Below, piece by piece: positions 49,545-63,819 of a stretch of DNA of 64,000 nt. Location of the stretch: contig OZ023275.1 of the NCBI GenBank assembly GCA_964007475.1, forward strand, positions 15,603,829 to 15,667,828, read 5' to 3'. The translations under genes and the position numbers were made by a program. Within the stretch, counting starts at the first letter, position 1, and every line of letters starts with the position of its first letter. This stretch comes from Hybos culiciformis. Taxonomy: Eukaryota > Arthropoda > Insecta > Diptera > Hybotidae. Below the pieces are notes generated by a model. That model was not told the DNA's origin and ran no database searches. It was given only the letters and a program-made list of their open reading frames with translations.

Positions 49545-50004
49545 TCATGTGCATGTCGGTTTTTTGTCGCAACAAGCTGGATATGGTTTTGTTAAATCTT
49601 CCTCAATTCGACAATTTGGTGGATATCCAGTAAGTGGGCAGCTAAAAGTAAAAATATTATTATTAAACACATTTTTAAATTTTATACTTGTAAACTTACA
49701 TTTCCATTGTTCCAAATCCATTTTCTAAACAGTTAAATCTAAAACAAGATGTGGAGGCAACATTGTCATGAGATCCCAAGGTAAGTGGAGTCCCTTGGTA
49801 TACACATTTTCCAGGATGGTCTATAACAAGAAAAATAGTTTTATTTTTTGTAACAGAATTACACATGTATATCTAAAGCCACAGAAATTTAACAAAATAA
49901 ATATTAAAAATAAATAAATTACCTGGATGCGAATAGTCCGCGGGTGTAGTAATTTGGCAAGAAACTGCACAAATAAAAACTGCGAAAATTATTAAGAATT
50001 TCAT
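49545..50004 (-). CDS. SVWC-4: secreted single-domain vWF-C protein
   Basis: Compact three-exon gene, in transcript order 50004-49923, 49820-49700, 49641-49545; introns of about 102 and 58 bp; 99 residues. Signal peptide MKFLIIFAVFICAVSC, then QITTPADYSHPDHPGKC. Eight SVWC cysteines: GKC, SC, NC, C after GTMEI, GYPPNC, CC and TC, with PYPACCDKKPTCT at the end. Exon phases match the other members; exon 2 is one codon shorter than in SVWC-1 and SVWC-3. The stop TGA is clear. It is intermediate between the SVWC-1/3 pair and SVWC-2. Same presumed secreted role; the inducing signal is unknown. Confidence 0.92.
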
Positions 50005-50027
50005 GGTGCTGATTAAACAAGAATTCA

Positions 50028-50066
50028 AACTGAATTATTTTGTAGGAAACTCAGACCTTTTATATA
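50028..50066 (-). promoter_or_regulatory. TATA box and initiator of SVWC-4
   Basis: TATATAAAAG at about 50057-50066 and TTCAGTT at 50028-50034 on the minus strand, about 30 bp apart, as before the other SVWC genes. Confidence 0.75.
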
Positions 50067-50069
50067 TGT

Positions 50070-53000
50070 GAGGTAAAAGCATTTTTATTTTTTATTTTAA
50101 TGCTTTACTTATATTATCGTCATCACTTTTGAACTCATTCACTTAGGTTAATACAATACATAGATTATTATGTTATAAATAATTTTAATAATAATCAAAT
50201 TTAAAAATTTAAAGAGTTAAAACAGTTCAGAAGTCATTTTCAGTGATAACCGTATATTTTATACACTGAAACTCGCATAATATGTTATCATTTAAAATTT
50301 GTACGTTATAAAATTATGATCTATGAAGATGTATCAGTTAAAAATTTATATAGAATTATCGAGCTTTTTTATTAAAAATTAGAAAAATATTTTGTTTAGT
50401 AAGTAGGGTGGACTAATATAAGATAAAAAATTGTTTGTACTGAAGTTTTTGAAAATAAACAAATTTCAAACAACTCTGAAACAAATTACAAAGGTTGAAA
50501 TATGTACACAGTGGTATACGAGGTAGGTATATATTATTAATAAAAAATTACCTAACTATAAGTCGATTCAACGTGCATTTCATAAACTGAACATTTTACA
50601 TAAAATTTTGAAGAAGTTATATTTCAGTTGTGATAGTTATAGAGATTTTACAAATCAATTGAAATTGTGAATGTAGAGAAGGCTTAATATTAATATCAAT
50701 AAGAATTATTGTTCGCAAAACTTTTCTTCATTGTGGATAATAGTTAATGACTTAATGATATCTTAATATTTTCTTGTTTTTATTATCGTATTATATAACA
50801 TCTTAAAATAATTGTAATATAATTATAGGTATTTCTCCTTCAACTTATAAAAGTGAAGATGGTATTTATGACTAATTATTATACTTTTTCATTATAAAAA
50901 TTGCAATAAAATCTCATTAAATGTTTATATCCTAATTAATTCTCAACATTTGTTAACAATTTTAACAGTACTATAAATGCCCTTATTCTAGATTTTACGT
51001 TTCCTTTTCAAAAATTAAACAAATGTATAAAAGCTTTAAGTAATTATTTTTATTTTTATATTTTTTTATAAATCTAATCGGAAATACTTTGATACTGATA
51101 TTGATTGGATAATGATATAAACCTAAAACTAATTTAATTATTTGAAGATGAAAACACAACAAAATCAAAAATCCATCATAAATTGTGCAAACAAAATCAT
51201 AATAGCATGGTTACAACGAAAAAATTATCAAAATCGGTTCATGGTCTGTAAAGGTATCATATGTACGGACAGAAATTTATCAGTTTTTTACATATAAATC
51301 CAACCATATACAAAGATTAGAAATAATCTGCAATTTATGTACAATAAAATAAGAATATTTTTGATAATTAAACTTCGAAAATAATCATAAATAAATTAAA
51401 CTTTTGAACTTGAAAATTTTAAATTATTAGCACAAAAATGTATTTGTTTTTAATAGATTGAGAGGTTCATAAAATTAATTAGCTTATTCTTCGTAACTAT
51501 ATTTATTAAAAAAAAACATAAAAAATAATCAGTTTCAATGTTGAACAAATCATTTTAACAATATTTTACGTACATTTGGTTTTGACTTCGCATCATATAC
51601 TTGAAACTTGATATAAAAAAAAGAGTATATCTTCTTGCCCCATACAAATTTATAAACCATATACAGAATTCTACCTCTATTCAAATGTCCCACGAATTTA
51701 TTATAGTATTGTAAAAATTATAAAAACCACCGTTTCCTGAATCCAAAATCTTAGTTTCAGAACTAAAAACGTTCAATTTAATTAGCTGATAATTCTTTAA
51801 TTTGTTTTAGGTCTATTTTTTTAATTTAATGCTTTTAATGGATATAAATCGGACATTTGTTTTAAAATGAAATTTCCGTTCCCCAGTCAACGTTGTGACA
51901 TTTATAATTAAAAACCGATTTTAACGTTTGAATCATAGAATCTAATGTAAAAAATAAATAAATTCAGTTCAATAGTGATTTAAATAGCTCTAATAAAAAT
52001 CGTGCCCTCAATGCAGAGATTTTAAAACTTATTATAAATAAATATCAAACTTGAATTAAATGGCAATGAAATCTTTGCTAAATTTTCCATAAATAACAAA
52101 CCGGCAAAAAGCCGGTAAATATTATTAATTTTTTTTAATTATTTAATTAACTATTAAAATTCAAAAATTATTTAATATTTTTATGCTAATTATTTTATTT
52201 TTATATTTTTGTTGACAATAATATTTTGAAATCAAAGAGATTCTGTCATTTAGAAGATTATATAAGAATGTCTATAAAAAAATATGAGATTTTTATTGTT
52301 TATTTTTAATTTTAAGATTAAATGAATCAAACAAAAAACATTTTTTATCACCTTAAGTCAGCTGGGCACACATATATATACGTACATATATTGATAATTA
52401 AAATTTCACTGCATGTAAACAATTTGTATGGGAAATCATTATAATTTCAATATTTTTATACTGAATTTATAATTCAAAATTACAGTACAAATATACAATA
52501 CAATACTATCAACATAATCCTATAATATTTAATATAAATAGAAAAATAGGAAACCATTTTTTCGTACATTTGGATAAAAATCAATTTCGACGAATATTAC
52601 TTAAGATTAAACAAACTAGGATCTGTCCGGGCGCTTTCGAACCATTTTATTTCTCTTAAGTACATTATTTAGAGAAAACACTTTTCTTCGAAGAAAAATC
52701 TTGGATAAAATTTTTAGTAAAAGTTTAATAAAATTATTTAAAATTAGTTTGAAACCAAACAGGACGAGTATATTAAAAATAAAATCCACTTTCGAGAGGA
52801 AATTTATATTAAAAAAACGTACCCATACTAAAAAAACCAATTTCTATATTTGCATGTTTGATATACTGCAACTATAGTAAGTAAACATTCGATTTATTAA
52901 AGTAGGTATTATCATAAAAAATATGTTTTATATTTTTCTTACTTACTTTCTAACTTATCAAAACTTGTTATATTATTATCAATGCATATTATAATAATAA

Positions 53001-56000
53001 TTAATAATAAATATCTTCAATTCTTTGAGTGTGGAGCACAACAAACAGTCTCCTTACTTAATAATATGTACTTGACATAAAATTTCAGTTTTAAAGGAAA
53101 ACGTGACATGCATTCTAAAATTGTATTCATTCATACAAGTTATATAAATTTATGAAATACTATTTATTTGTACATAATTTCCAAAAAAAAAAAAATATAT
53201 ATAAAATACAAAGAAGAATAAGCAAAAAATTAAATCCTGCTGCAACATAAAACCTAAATTGATATTTAGTTATTATGACAAATAACTATTATTTTTTTTT
53301 TGTTTTCATTTTGATTGGCATAATAAGAATAAACCTCAAAATTTTGAAGTGAAAATAAATTTGAAAGAAATCTGTTTATCGGGTTATATATAATTCAAGC
53401 TAATGATTTCATAATTATAATGTACATAATTTTTTGTTCCTATTTTTTGTGGTGATTGTACGAGAGATATGTATGATCTAATAAGTCACAATAAAGCTCT
53501 ACAACAGTCAGTGAGCTTTAAGCTACATATTTTTATCATTGTTATATTTCTTAATAAACATAAAATAATGAAAATTTAAGTGTTTAAAAACTTTAAAGAT
53601 TATTTTTTTATCCCATTTACTATTGATAGTAATTTTTGACTAAGGTGTAAGCTTAAATAAAAAATTCTTCCAAGCACTCGCAACTTTAAGAAGTAAAAAA
53701 AAACGAATTTCTTAAGAATATACACAACTTATTTCTATAAAAGATTTATCAAACTTTGAAAAAAAAAAAAAATAATAATAATAAAATAAAAGACCAAAAA
53801 CAACAAAAAATAAAATAAAAATCCCACACATAATAATTATTTATATACAACATAAACAGGAAGATAAATCTTTTTGTTGAAATCTTTTCTTATTAAAATA
53901 ATGGCATTATATTAGGAAGAAAAATGTAAAATAGTTTATCATCACTGCAGGAAATAAAAACTTAATTTGTATTTAAGATAATTTGATGACATAATGTCAA
54001 TTAAATTCCCTTATTTAATTTTATTTGATTGAAGCTTTGTATTGTAAATAAAAATAAAATTGGCACATAAAAATAATGTTCTGCAATATATTTTGATTGT
54101 TGCAAAATACAAAATTCAGTGCAGTGAAATAATTTTATTTTTTTCAATAACAACAATCATTTTTTATGTCTTAAGGTCAATTTATTTCATACAGAATATT
54201 ATTATGCTTATGATGAGTCATTTATCATAAAATACCATTTATATTTATGCACAAATGGTTTTCTAATTTTTTTCTTTTTTATAATTTGAAAGTGATAAAT
54301 TTTTAACATTAAAGTAACTTTCAAATTACCAGCATTGTAACTTTTATTGACAATAAATTTCATTAATAAATTTTACACATTATATTTGCTACACATAATA
54401 TACTATATGTAGTATGAAAAACTCATTTAAAGATTGAAAATAAATTGAAGTATATGGTGTGTATAATAATAATCAATTAAAATGGACTATCAATAATATA
54501 GAAGACGTCATATTAGTCAAATGTAATTATAGTTATAAACTTCATTATTTAACAATGAATCAATTGCTAGTTTTTTTCCTCTTCATGTACATACGTACTT
54601 TTAAAAAAATTTATTTTATAAGATAAGGACTTTTGGTATTTTGTCTGGAATTCATTAATCAAAAAAAAAATAAATAAAAATATACCCCCAAGTAAAATTA
54701 GCATCAAGTTAAAAGAAAGATATATTTTTAAAAATGCACACAACATTTAAAGACATTTTAAATTAATCTAAAAGTTTATAAACTTGAAACCATATAATAT
54801 TTTTTTTTCTTCTTTATTTGTACTTAAATAATTTTTAAATTTCATTTTGCTGCAATATGCTTTAATAAATTATGAGCATAATTTTTTTTTTGGGAACAAC
54901 AAACTGACCATTCACATATTATGCATTTGAGCATACATATTTGTATAAGTGAATGTATGTTTTATGTTATTTCTAAAAAAAAAAACAAAAAACAAAGCAA
55001 TTTTAATCTAAAGTAGTAGTTTAATACCTATCTAAACAGCAGAATAATCCAGATAAATTTTGTTATTAATAATTAAGCACTGGGCTTTCAAGTTAACGTA
55101 AATCTAATATATTTTTAGTTATGATGGATTTATATAAAATTTAAGCTATTTTTAACATCTTTGTGTGTTTGAGGTCTCAAGCTTTAGGTATATTATTTTA
55201 ATATTGTTTAAATGACATGCTTTTTAAACCATATTGTCAAAGATTTTAGAAATAAATATGAACAGATGATTCTAAGATTAGGTTAAGTGAAAATCTTTAT
55301 CAAAAATTAAGATGAATCATGAATCGTTATTATAATGAAACAATTCCTAATTAAATATTAAATATGTATGTACTAATAACTTTCCAGCATAAAGTAAGTA
55401 TGTATATACATAATTAGACTATTTATTTTGAAGAAAAAATACAAATAAAAGAAGGCACATCGTTCTAGTTGTCCATAGCTTCAAAGATACAGACCATATC
55501 TTCAAAGATACAGTGTTATCAAATCTAGAATTAGAACTCTTTGAAACGATCTTTATGCTACTAAATATTGTAAAATAAATTTGTTAAGAAAATATAAATA
55601 ATCTTAGTATTAAATTTCATACAGAGAGTTGAGCTGTAAGAAAATTATACAAAATATATGTATAAAACTTCATAATCTATTCCTTAAATAAATATATTTC
55701 AACGTTTTTAATTCTGCACTAAACGATGCCACTCTACTATTACTAATAATCGTACACATATAAACTTAATGCGAATAAGTCGTAGAAAAACAAAAATAAG
55801 AGGTTACTTTTTAAAAGTTTTAATGGTAGGCATTTATTATGTTTGGGTATTTTAAAAAGTTTCAGCATTTCTTGTTAAAGGATTATTTTTAATGAGACAA
55901 ATTAAGGAGTGAATGTTTCTTAAGACAAACATTTTTATAATTTTTATTTTATGTATAACAAAATCTTTATTAAAGTTCATTAAAATTATAATATGTCTTT

Positions 56001-59000
56001 ATGAATTTATGAATAAGAAATTAATAAAGTACTATTTCAAATTTGGATGAATAGATCGAAGAATAATTGTTTTATAAGATCTTTAAATGCTCTGTTATGT
56101 TTCAACAAAATTTAGCCAGTTGACCAATGTTACAAATGCTCCTTCAATATAAATGATCATAATTTATGCCAATCAGGTGGCAAATGTTATTAAAAATATA
56201 TACAATTTTTATTACTTTGATCAACATTTTTTAACGTCATGTTATTTCAAAATTTCATGTTTTGAAGAGCTTTTAGAACATTAGAACCAGTATTCTGTTT
56301 CAAATATACCCACTATTAAACAATATTATGATATATCGAAGGTGAAAAATGCAAGACAAGTGACTATCTTTAGTCGTATCAAATTAATTTTTCATAAAAC
56401 TATAATAAATTTTTATTAGAAGTTCTTTTTTTTTCTTTTTTTTTTTTAATTTTAAAAGCCTTTTTAAAATAAATACACATAATAATCCCTAGAAAATTAA
56501 AATTTTAACGACTTTTGTAAGATAAATATAGGAAATTTAACTGCACAAATTTTCTTCTTTTTTTTTTTTTTTTACTTTTCAAAATAAATATACATGAGTA
56601 ACTACATAGAAATACTGTACATATATAAGAATTGTCGGAAAACTTTTTAATTTTTATATAAACTAAGACTTATAGATGTCCCACTGTGTATTTTCGGATG
56701 AAATAAATTTATATATCAAAAAAACTTAGAATGTATCGAAACTTATATGAATATTGTTTGATTCCAAACAGAGGATAATTATTTTATATAATTTATGACA
56801 TTCGATGTGATTTCCAGTTTTTTTTTTTTTATATTTTAGAAAAATGTTTATTTCAACATCAACAACTAAATTTTAAATACATATTTAATTTTATAAATTA
56901 TAAAATATTGAACTGAATATACCTCGCTTACATATCTATCTTCAAAGTTTTCAATATTTTAAATTTTAAATCTTTATAGATTTCGTTTCCAACCATACTA
57001 TTCATTTTTAGTTAAATTTAAACATTTCAAAATAATTCTCATGCACTTTATTTTAAATTTTTTTTTCAATAATTTTATTATGTATTTTACTAAGAACGAA
57101 ACTCGTCAGAAAAAATATTTTAAGTCACTGTGAATGCCTCACATGCACTTCCTATCACTATATAAGTATATACTTTTTTCTATATAAAATAATTGTTTTC
57201 CTATGACATCTAGTAAAGCCGATACAATTATGAATCAATCACGAACAATTTTTTTTTATAATCAATCAAAAATTGTATAAAAATTGTATCCAAAAACAAA
57301 AGTAAATAGATTACTCCTTATCGACTTACAAAGTGAAACATTGTTAAGAAGATTATATAAAATGAAATTGAAAAATAGGAATACTTGTATACCTATCTGT
57401 CTACGCTGTAAGTTAAATACTATAGTGAGATAAAAATTAAGTTATACGATATTTGCACAGACAATTAAGGATAACAGAATTATAAGGGTATCGTGGACAT
57501 AAAAACTTCTATATAGCGGAATAGCAAATAAAAATTTAATTTTTACACAGTTAAAGTTATCAATATTAATTTGTAATAAATTTAGACTGTTTCCTTATAA
57601 ACAGAAACTTACTATATAACTTTGATAGAGTTAAAACACACACTTTTAATTTAGTATTTCTTCTGAATATTCATTAATGTAATCATTTTCAGTCCCTTAA
57701 AGTATATCAATAAACTAATTTTCTTTTAAAGAAAAGAAATAAGGACAACATATCTTCAATATTAAATAAAATTATATTTCAATTTTTTGTTTATCTGATC
57801 CTATTTGGCGTATACCATACTATATCTTATACTAACAGGATATTTGGAACAATTTTTATAGTCCTTCAAAATCAAGTAAGTTGGACAAAATTGAAAAAAA
57901 TTCGAGACAAAATGATTAACAAGAAACGTTCACATTCAACCAACATAAAATAATTGAGTTTTTTAAAATCTTAGATATATTAATAGCTGCTTTTTTATGT
58001 TCAGAAAATCTTTAAATGTTGATAGAAATTGCATAACAAAATAAAATAGTTATTTATTTTATGACACATCATCCTGTATTGATGCGAATTTTTTTTGACG
58101 CAAAAATATGTAAAAAAAAAAATATATTCAAAAAAATTGTTCAACAGCCCCCTATTTAATACGATTATTATTAGAATCAGAAAAAAAAAACACACACATT
58201 CACCTCTAAAATAATACTTTAACTTTAAGCCAATAAATCTGAAATGAAAACGTTATGTTTATGAGCATCGCATATATATAAACAGAAACAGAAGAAAACA
58301 TAAAACAACATAAACAATTTAAAAGTAATTTAAAAGGCCAATAAATGTGGGTGGTGGTAAAGGGAATTCCTTTTTGTTTGCACAAAAAATAAAAACTTTT
58401 TTCAATATCCTGTATATAGAGAAATGAACAAGAAAAAATACAACAAAAAATCTTTATACAAATAATAATGCGGGGAATCCTAAAATCTAAAAAAAAAACA
58501 TTAAGAAGTTAGATTTTTTTTTTGTTTTATATCACAGCAATTAAATTGTCTGGTGTTTGGAAGGCAATTAAATAAAACGTTCCAGCAATTAGGCAAATAT
58601 TGAAAAAAAAAAATTAAAAGATAAAAACTTTTGGTGGCTTTTTTTGGGTACTATTAGCAAATAATTTAAAGAAGGAAATTAACAAAGGAAATTTAATTAA
58701 TGATTAAAAAATTAGTTTAGGGTCTCTCTGCTTTTGGTCTTTTATTTTTTTTATTTTTTTTTTTAGAAATAAGGTAGCATTAAAATTTATGTTTATAATA
58801 TATATATTATGTACATGTAATGTTCGAAAGTGAACATATTTTATTTGCTTAATACATAATTTAATCATATACTCTATCCCAATTTTTCATATGAATTATC
58901 CTAGTTTATTCCAGTTTATTTTATTCCAGTAGGTATTTGTCTTTTTTTATCGATTAATCGATGATGTGATCCATTTATTAAGATTCATCTTTGGTCACTA

Positions 59001-62000
59001 AAAAAAAATAAATAAAAAAGTGTCCTAATTCAAAAACGATTTGAAAATCTGAAATTCTCTGAATCCGTAAATTAAAACAACAAATACATTATGTATGAAC
59101 TATATTTGTATTTCCTAATCGTAATACAATATCTCAGCCGAACTATGAGATCACGAAATAAGTTTATTCTGCTTAATATACATGCTGAGCGTAGTTTCCG
59201 TAGTGTCAGATATAATATTCTATATATACATCATTACACTGTAATATGCAAAAATTCAATTCACTTTAACTTAAAAAGTTTAAGAAGATTATTTTCAATA
59301 AGATTATTTTCTTCAAAAGTCTTATATTTTTCTAACATATATTTTTACATTTTCTGTATTTTATTTTTATTGAAATTCTAAAAATATTTTTAACTGCTAA
59401 TTTACGAATTCATTTAGCTTTGATTCTTTATGGAAATATCCACATAAATTACATAAACCAAAAAATTGATAGTGTATAAAGTGAAATCAATATTTTTGAC
59501 GGAACATTTACATTTTTGATAAAAATTTTAGAAATTTAAGCTTTCATTACATTAAAATACCTATCCTATTGACTTACATTACAAAATGTGTATATTAATA
59601 ATTAAAAAAAAAAACTTGATTACAGATTTACCTATCTGATATCAACTTTAATAATAAGAATCAATGTTTATCTCATCTTAAGACAATTTATGAAATTCCA
59701 ATATTCTATAAAAATAATTTTGCATTTATTTTCACAGTGTAAAATTTTTTCAAATGAAATTAGAAATATAAAGTTTTTAACTTAAAACAAATTTAAAACA
59801 TTTTCTATGTTTTGTTTTTTTTTTTTTTTGTATGTATATTGTAATATTATACGTATATAAATAACATTTCAGTAAAATTTTATTAAAATTCAGGAATAGA
59901 ATTTCACGTATCAGAAATGAAAATAAATAAATGAATTAATTTCTTTCAAGTATTTAATCCGATTAATTACTTGCAAACAATTATATTTTTGTCTAAATCC
60001 TTATTCTCTCTACTGTATTAAATAAATTTTTTAATTGTTATTCAGGATTACTTTTACAGGTATTAAGATAATAAAATACAAAAGTTAAAATTATACTTAA
60101 ACTCTCACAAAAAAGTTTAAAGCATAAAACTAAAAAAAAAAAAAAGAAGAAGAAAATGAAAACAAACATTAATTGTATGGAAATTATTATTATTATTTTT
60201 TATTTTTTAATTTATTTTAGAATAAGCAGAAATAATAATGATTTTATTTTTAATGAAAACTCATCTATACAAATAACATTTATAAGTACAGAAAACAAGA
60301 AAATATTTTTAACTTTGAAATTTATTATTAAGTTTTGTATTTTTGGTCTTTGAAACTTGTTTTTGACAGTATTAATGAAAAATTGGCTTCATTTGAAAAG
60401 AAAAATAACATACAAATGTTTTGTACAAAGAATCCTTCAAATTAATTAAGATTTTTGATTTTATATTTTTTTTATACAAAATAACATGGTTTTGGAATTG
60501 TTGAGATACTCAAGCGATCTGTAAACTTCAACTTGGTATATTAAAATTTTAATTGGAATCAGAATATATAAAAAAGGAGAGAAAATGCTTCTTGACTGCT
60601 TTCTAGAATCCTGTCACATCTGACATTATAACACTAACTTTTAAAATCCACTTGAGTAATAAAATATTGTAAGAATAAAAATTGGCGACTTATATTATGT
60701 TCAAAAAATAAAATAAAAAGTAAAATTTAAACTATAAAATTATATAGTTTTAGATAAACCCTTCACACCACAGTTAGACACTAACCTAGTTTGAACTTTG
60801 CAACTAAGAATTTATTTATTATTGTTTATATCTTTTTTTGAGTAAAAATTTGTTTTTTTCAATACTTTGTTTATTTTTTACCATCTCATCTATTTAGAAA
60901 ATGCCGTGATATTCCGTAGTTTTAAAAAGTTGTTTTAGCTTAAACTGGTGTAACTAACTAGAGAATTTTGGTATAGCAGTATGCTTAAACTTTATTATTT
61001 TATCCCTGTCTGAATATATTTTTAGTAAAAAATTTAGAGTAGCCTTAGAGTCCCATTTCATAAATGGCAGAAGAAGCTATATATTGTAATTAATGGCGCC
61101 TAAAAAATTATTTCTGTTTTTGAATAATAATTATTTTAATGAAATCAAGGAATTTTGTGTTTTTATGAACTTATTTGAATGAATCTAGGCAAAAAAAGAT
61201 TTGTGTTAATTTTTACACTTTTTTATAAAATTAACTCTTTTTCGGTTTTAGGATGCATGTTTTGTTTTTTATTTTAATTTATCACAAAACAGTGAATTAC
61301 GAAGTTTTCATAAGAAAAATTTAAGTTTTTTATTTTATAAGTATATGTTCAGCAATTAGAATAAGTTTAATTAAATTTATTTTTCTGACCTGAATAATAA
61401 ACATTGATAATAAAAATTTGACTTAATTAAAAACAATTTTAAAGTTTTTTTTTTAATGCTAAAGTTCAGAGTTTTAAAATTGACAAGAATATATAAATTA
61501 AAATACAAAAATGTTTAATTAACCAGAAATCTTTATTTCAGAAATTAATTTGTGTGAAAAAAATTTTTTATTCTTTTCAGTCAGTTTATTAATGTCGTCG
61601 GGCCTGCAAACTATATATTATTCATTATTAAAATTACTAAAAAAAAAAAAGGAATTTGCACTGGAGAGGCAATTGCCTAGCTCTCTATAAATTATTGAAT
61701 TTTTCAAACATCAATACAATATTTAAATTAATAACAATATGAATATTGAAAATTAAAAAGTACTTCAAGTCTTAATATGAAAAAGATCGCAGCCTTAGAA
61801 AACAAAATCAAGACCATTTAATTAAGATTCTGTCAAAATTTTAAGGACTAAAAAAAAGTCGAATTCTTGAATTATTAAATTTGTTGATAGTAATAGTGAA
61901 AAAATTTTTGGTTGATTTTAAATTAATTTTTTTTTTACTAAAAATACAAGCGGACAAGCGATGAATTTTTTTCTTTGTAGAATTAATTATGAGTTTTAAA

Positions 62001-62414
62001 GGGTTTACCTCATTTTCTTACCAACATCTTTCCTTCAAAATTTAATGTTCTCACTTGTTGTTAACAGATCCAAAAAAATGAATTTTAATCAATTTTAGTT
62101 TTTAAAAAAATATTGCAAATACACATTAAACCATTATACCTTATCTACATTTAAATTTTAATTCCCAATTTTTTTTAGTCTGAAAATTAGATTTTAACGC
62201 TGATGATGGATATTTCACCTTTTTTTTAATTGAAAATGCCAGTTTAAACTTTGGTTTTAAGATTAGTTTCAAGTGAAGTTTAGTTTTAACATTTTTAACA
62301 GTGCACATATCGTTCTTACTCCAAAAATCTTAGTGCATCATAAATCCACCAATTATAAACATAAATATTTTCTTACTATTTTACGTCATCATCAACTTGA
62401 ATATTAAAAAAAAA

Positions 62415-62454
<40 letters not shown>

Positions 62455-63760
62455 GTGTTATTTAAAACTATCTGTCGTGCTGCCGTTTATTAGAAAATCT
62501 CAGCAATATAACATTAGAAAATAATTCTATTAAAGTAAATCCCATCATATCCTTATTTTTGCAAAAAAAAAAATGTATTCTGTTGAAATTTCAGTACCAG
62601 GGGAGAACAACAAATTTTTAAAAAATGTAACACATAATACATAAATAAATACATTTATATCAAAAAAAAAATTATAAAATGAAAAAAAAAAATAAATTAC
62701 CTTCCAGTTTCACTTATTATTTTATTAATTAATTTATTTATAAACTGTTTTAAGTTATTATTTTAACCGTCTTCAGCATTATACTAAAATACGTTGACTC
62801 AGTCCAAGCTGAAGTCTGAACTGATTGACTAGACTGATAAATTTATTTAAAACTGCAAGGCTCAATAGCAAAAATATAAATGTCTATATATGTAATAATA
62901 TGCAAAATTAAGTTAAAAAAAATTTGTAAAATGTAATTATTGTATCTTGAAAAAAACCAATTAAATATTATCTTTTTATACAAGACATATATATATAGCC
63001 ATTAAATCATGTTCATTATAATCACTGAATGAAATTTTTACTACAAAAAAAAAATAAAGTTTGTAAGTCCTGGACTGCTAAACACTATATAACGATGATG
63101 TTTATAGTTTGAACGTGCAATTTATATATTTTTTTCTATTTTTAGTTATCAGGTGAAAAAAGAAAATACATAAGTCTAAGTATATTTGTATAAATAAAAT
63201 CACATTTTGTGCAATGACACCAAGTTCTATTACATATTTTTTACTTTTTTTATTTTTTTATTTTTTTTTTTTGAATTCGTTTTGTATTAAAAACATGCCG
63301 GATGTGACCTAAGAGAACAAAAATCAGCGGTTTTTACGTTATACCCCAATAGCACAAATAATATTATGTAGTTCTATGCTTTAATTTAAAAGTGGTAAAA
63401 TATCCTGAATAAAAAATAAGAAGAGAGTAAACACAAAATTCAATTGAATCTGTGCAATTGTTTTCAAGTACCAAATGTTATATTATAAGGCTAATAAGAG
63501 AAATAAAAAAGGATTATGTGTAGTAGGAAGTAATATTTTTCTTATTTAAATTGAAATAAAAAGGTGTCACGAAGCAAGTATAGATTCATAGCCATCGTGG
63601 CCAAAATATATATGTAGCAAACTAAGTTGTGTATAAAGTTAATTGTTGTATTCAATTAGCTTTAGACATAGCTTTTGATAGTAATGATTTTAAAATATGT
63701 CTTTTGGAAACAAATCTAATATTGTACTTTTATTTAAAATTCGAGATATGTACGTAATGT
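50070..63760. other. Long non-coding stretch, no gene seen
   Basis: Nearly 14 kb of A/T-rich sequence with many A or T runs and TATGTA/TACATA words. I found no transposon ends, no tRNA-like heads and no exon with coding character. The few open frames of 60-96 codons have compositions driven by A/T richness. It may be intronic or intergenic. Confidence 0.5.
62417..62452. repeat. (AAT)n microsatellite
   Basis: Uninterrupted AAT/TAA triplets, about 12 units, following a run of A. Confidence 0.95.
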
Positions 63761-63767
63761 TATACTA

Positions 63768-63819
63768 TTTAATGTTGACTGTTGAGACCGAGGCGCCGGT
63801 CTCAACAGTCAACATTAAA
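63768..63819. repeat. 52-bp perfect hairpin
   Basis: TTTAATGTTGACTGTTGAGA plus CCG, six unpaired bases, then the exact complement. The 23-bp stem is perfect and far more GC-rich than its surroundings. The open frame across it is incidental. It could be a transposon relic, a terminator-like structure or a small-RNA hairpin; the sequence does not decide. Confidence 0.7.

Noticed and set aside
59091..59381. 96-codon open frame, the longest in the right third
   Set aside because: Composition follows the A/T bias, with no signal peptide pattern, domain or promoter; judged fortuitous.
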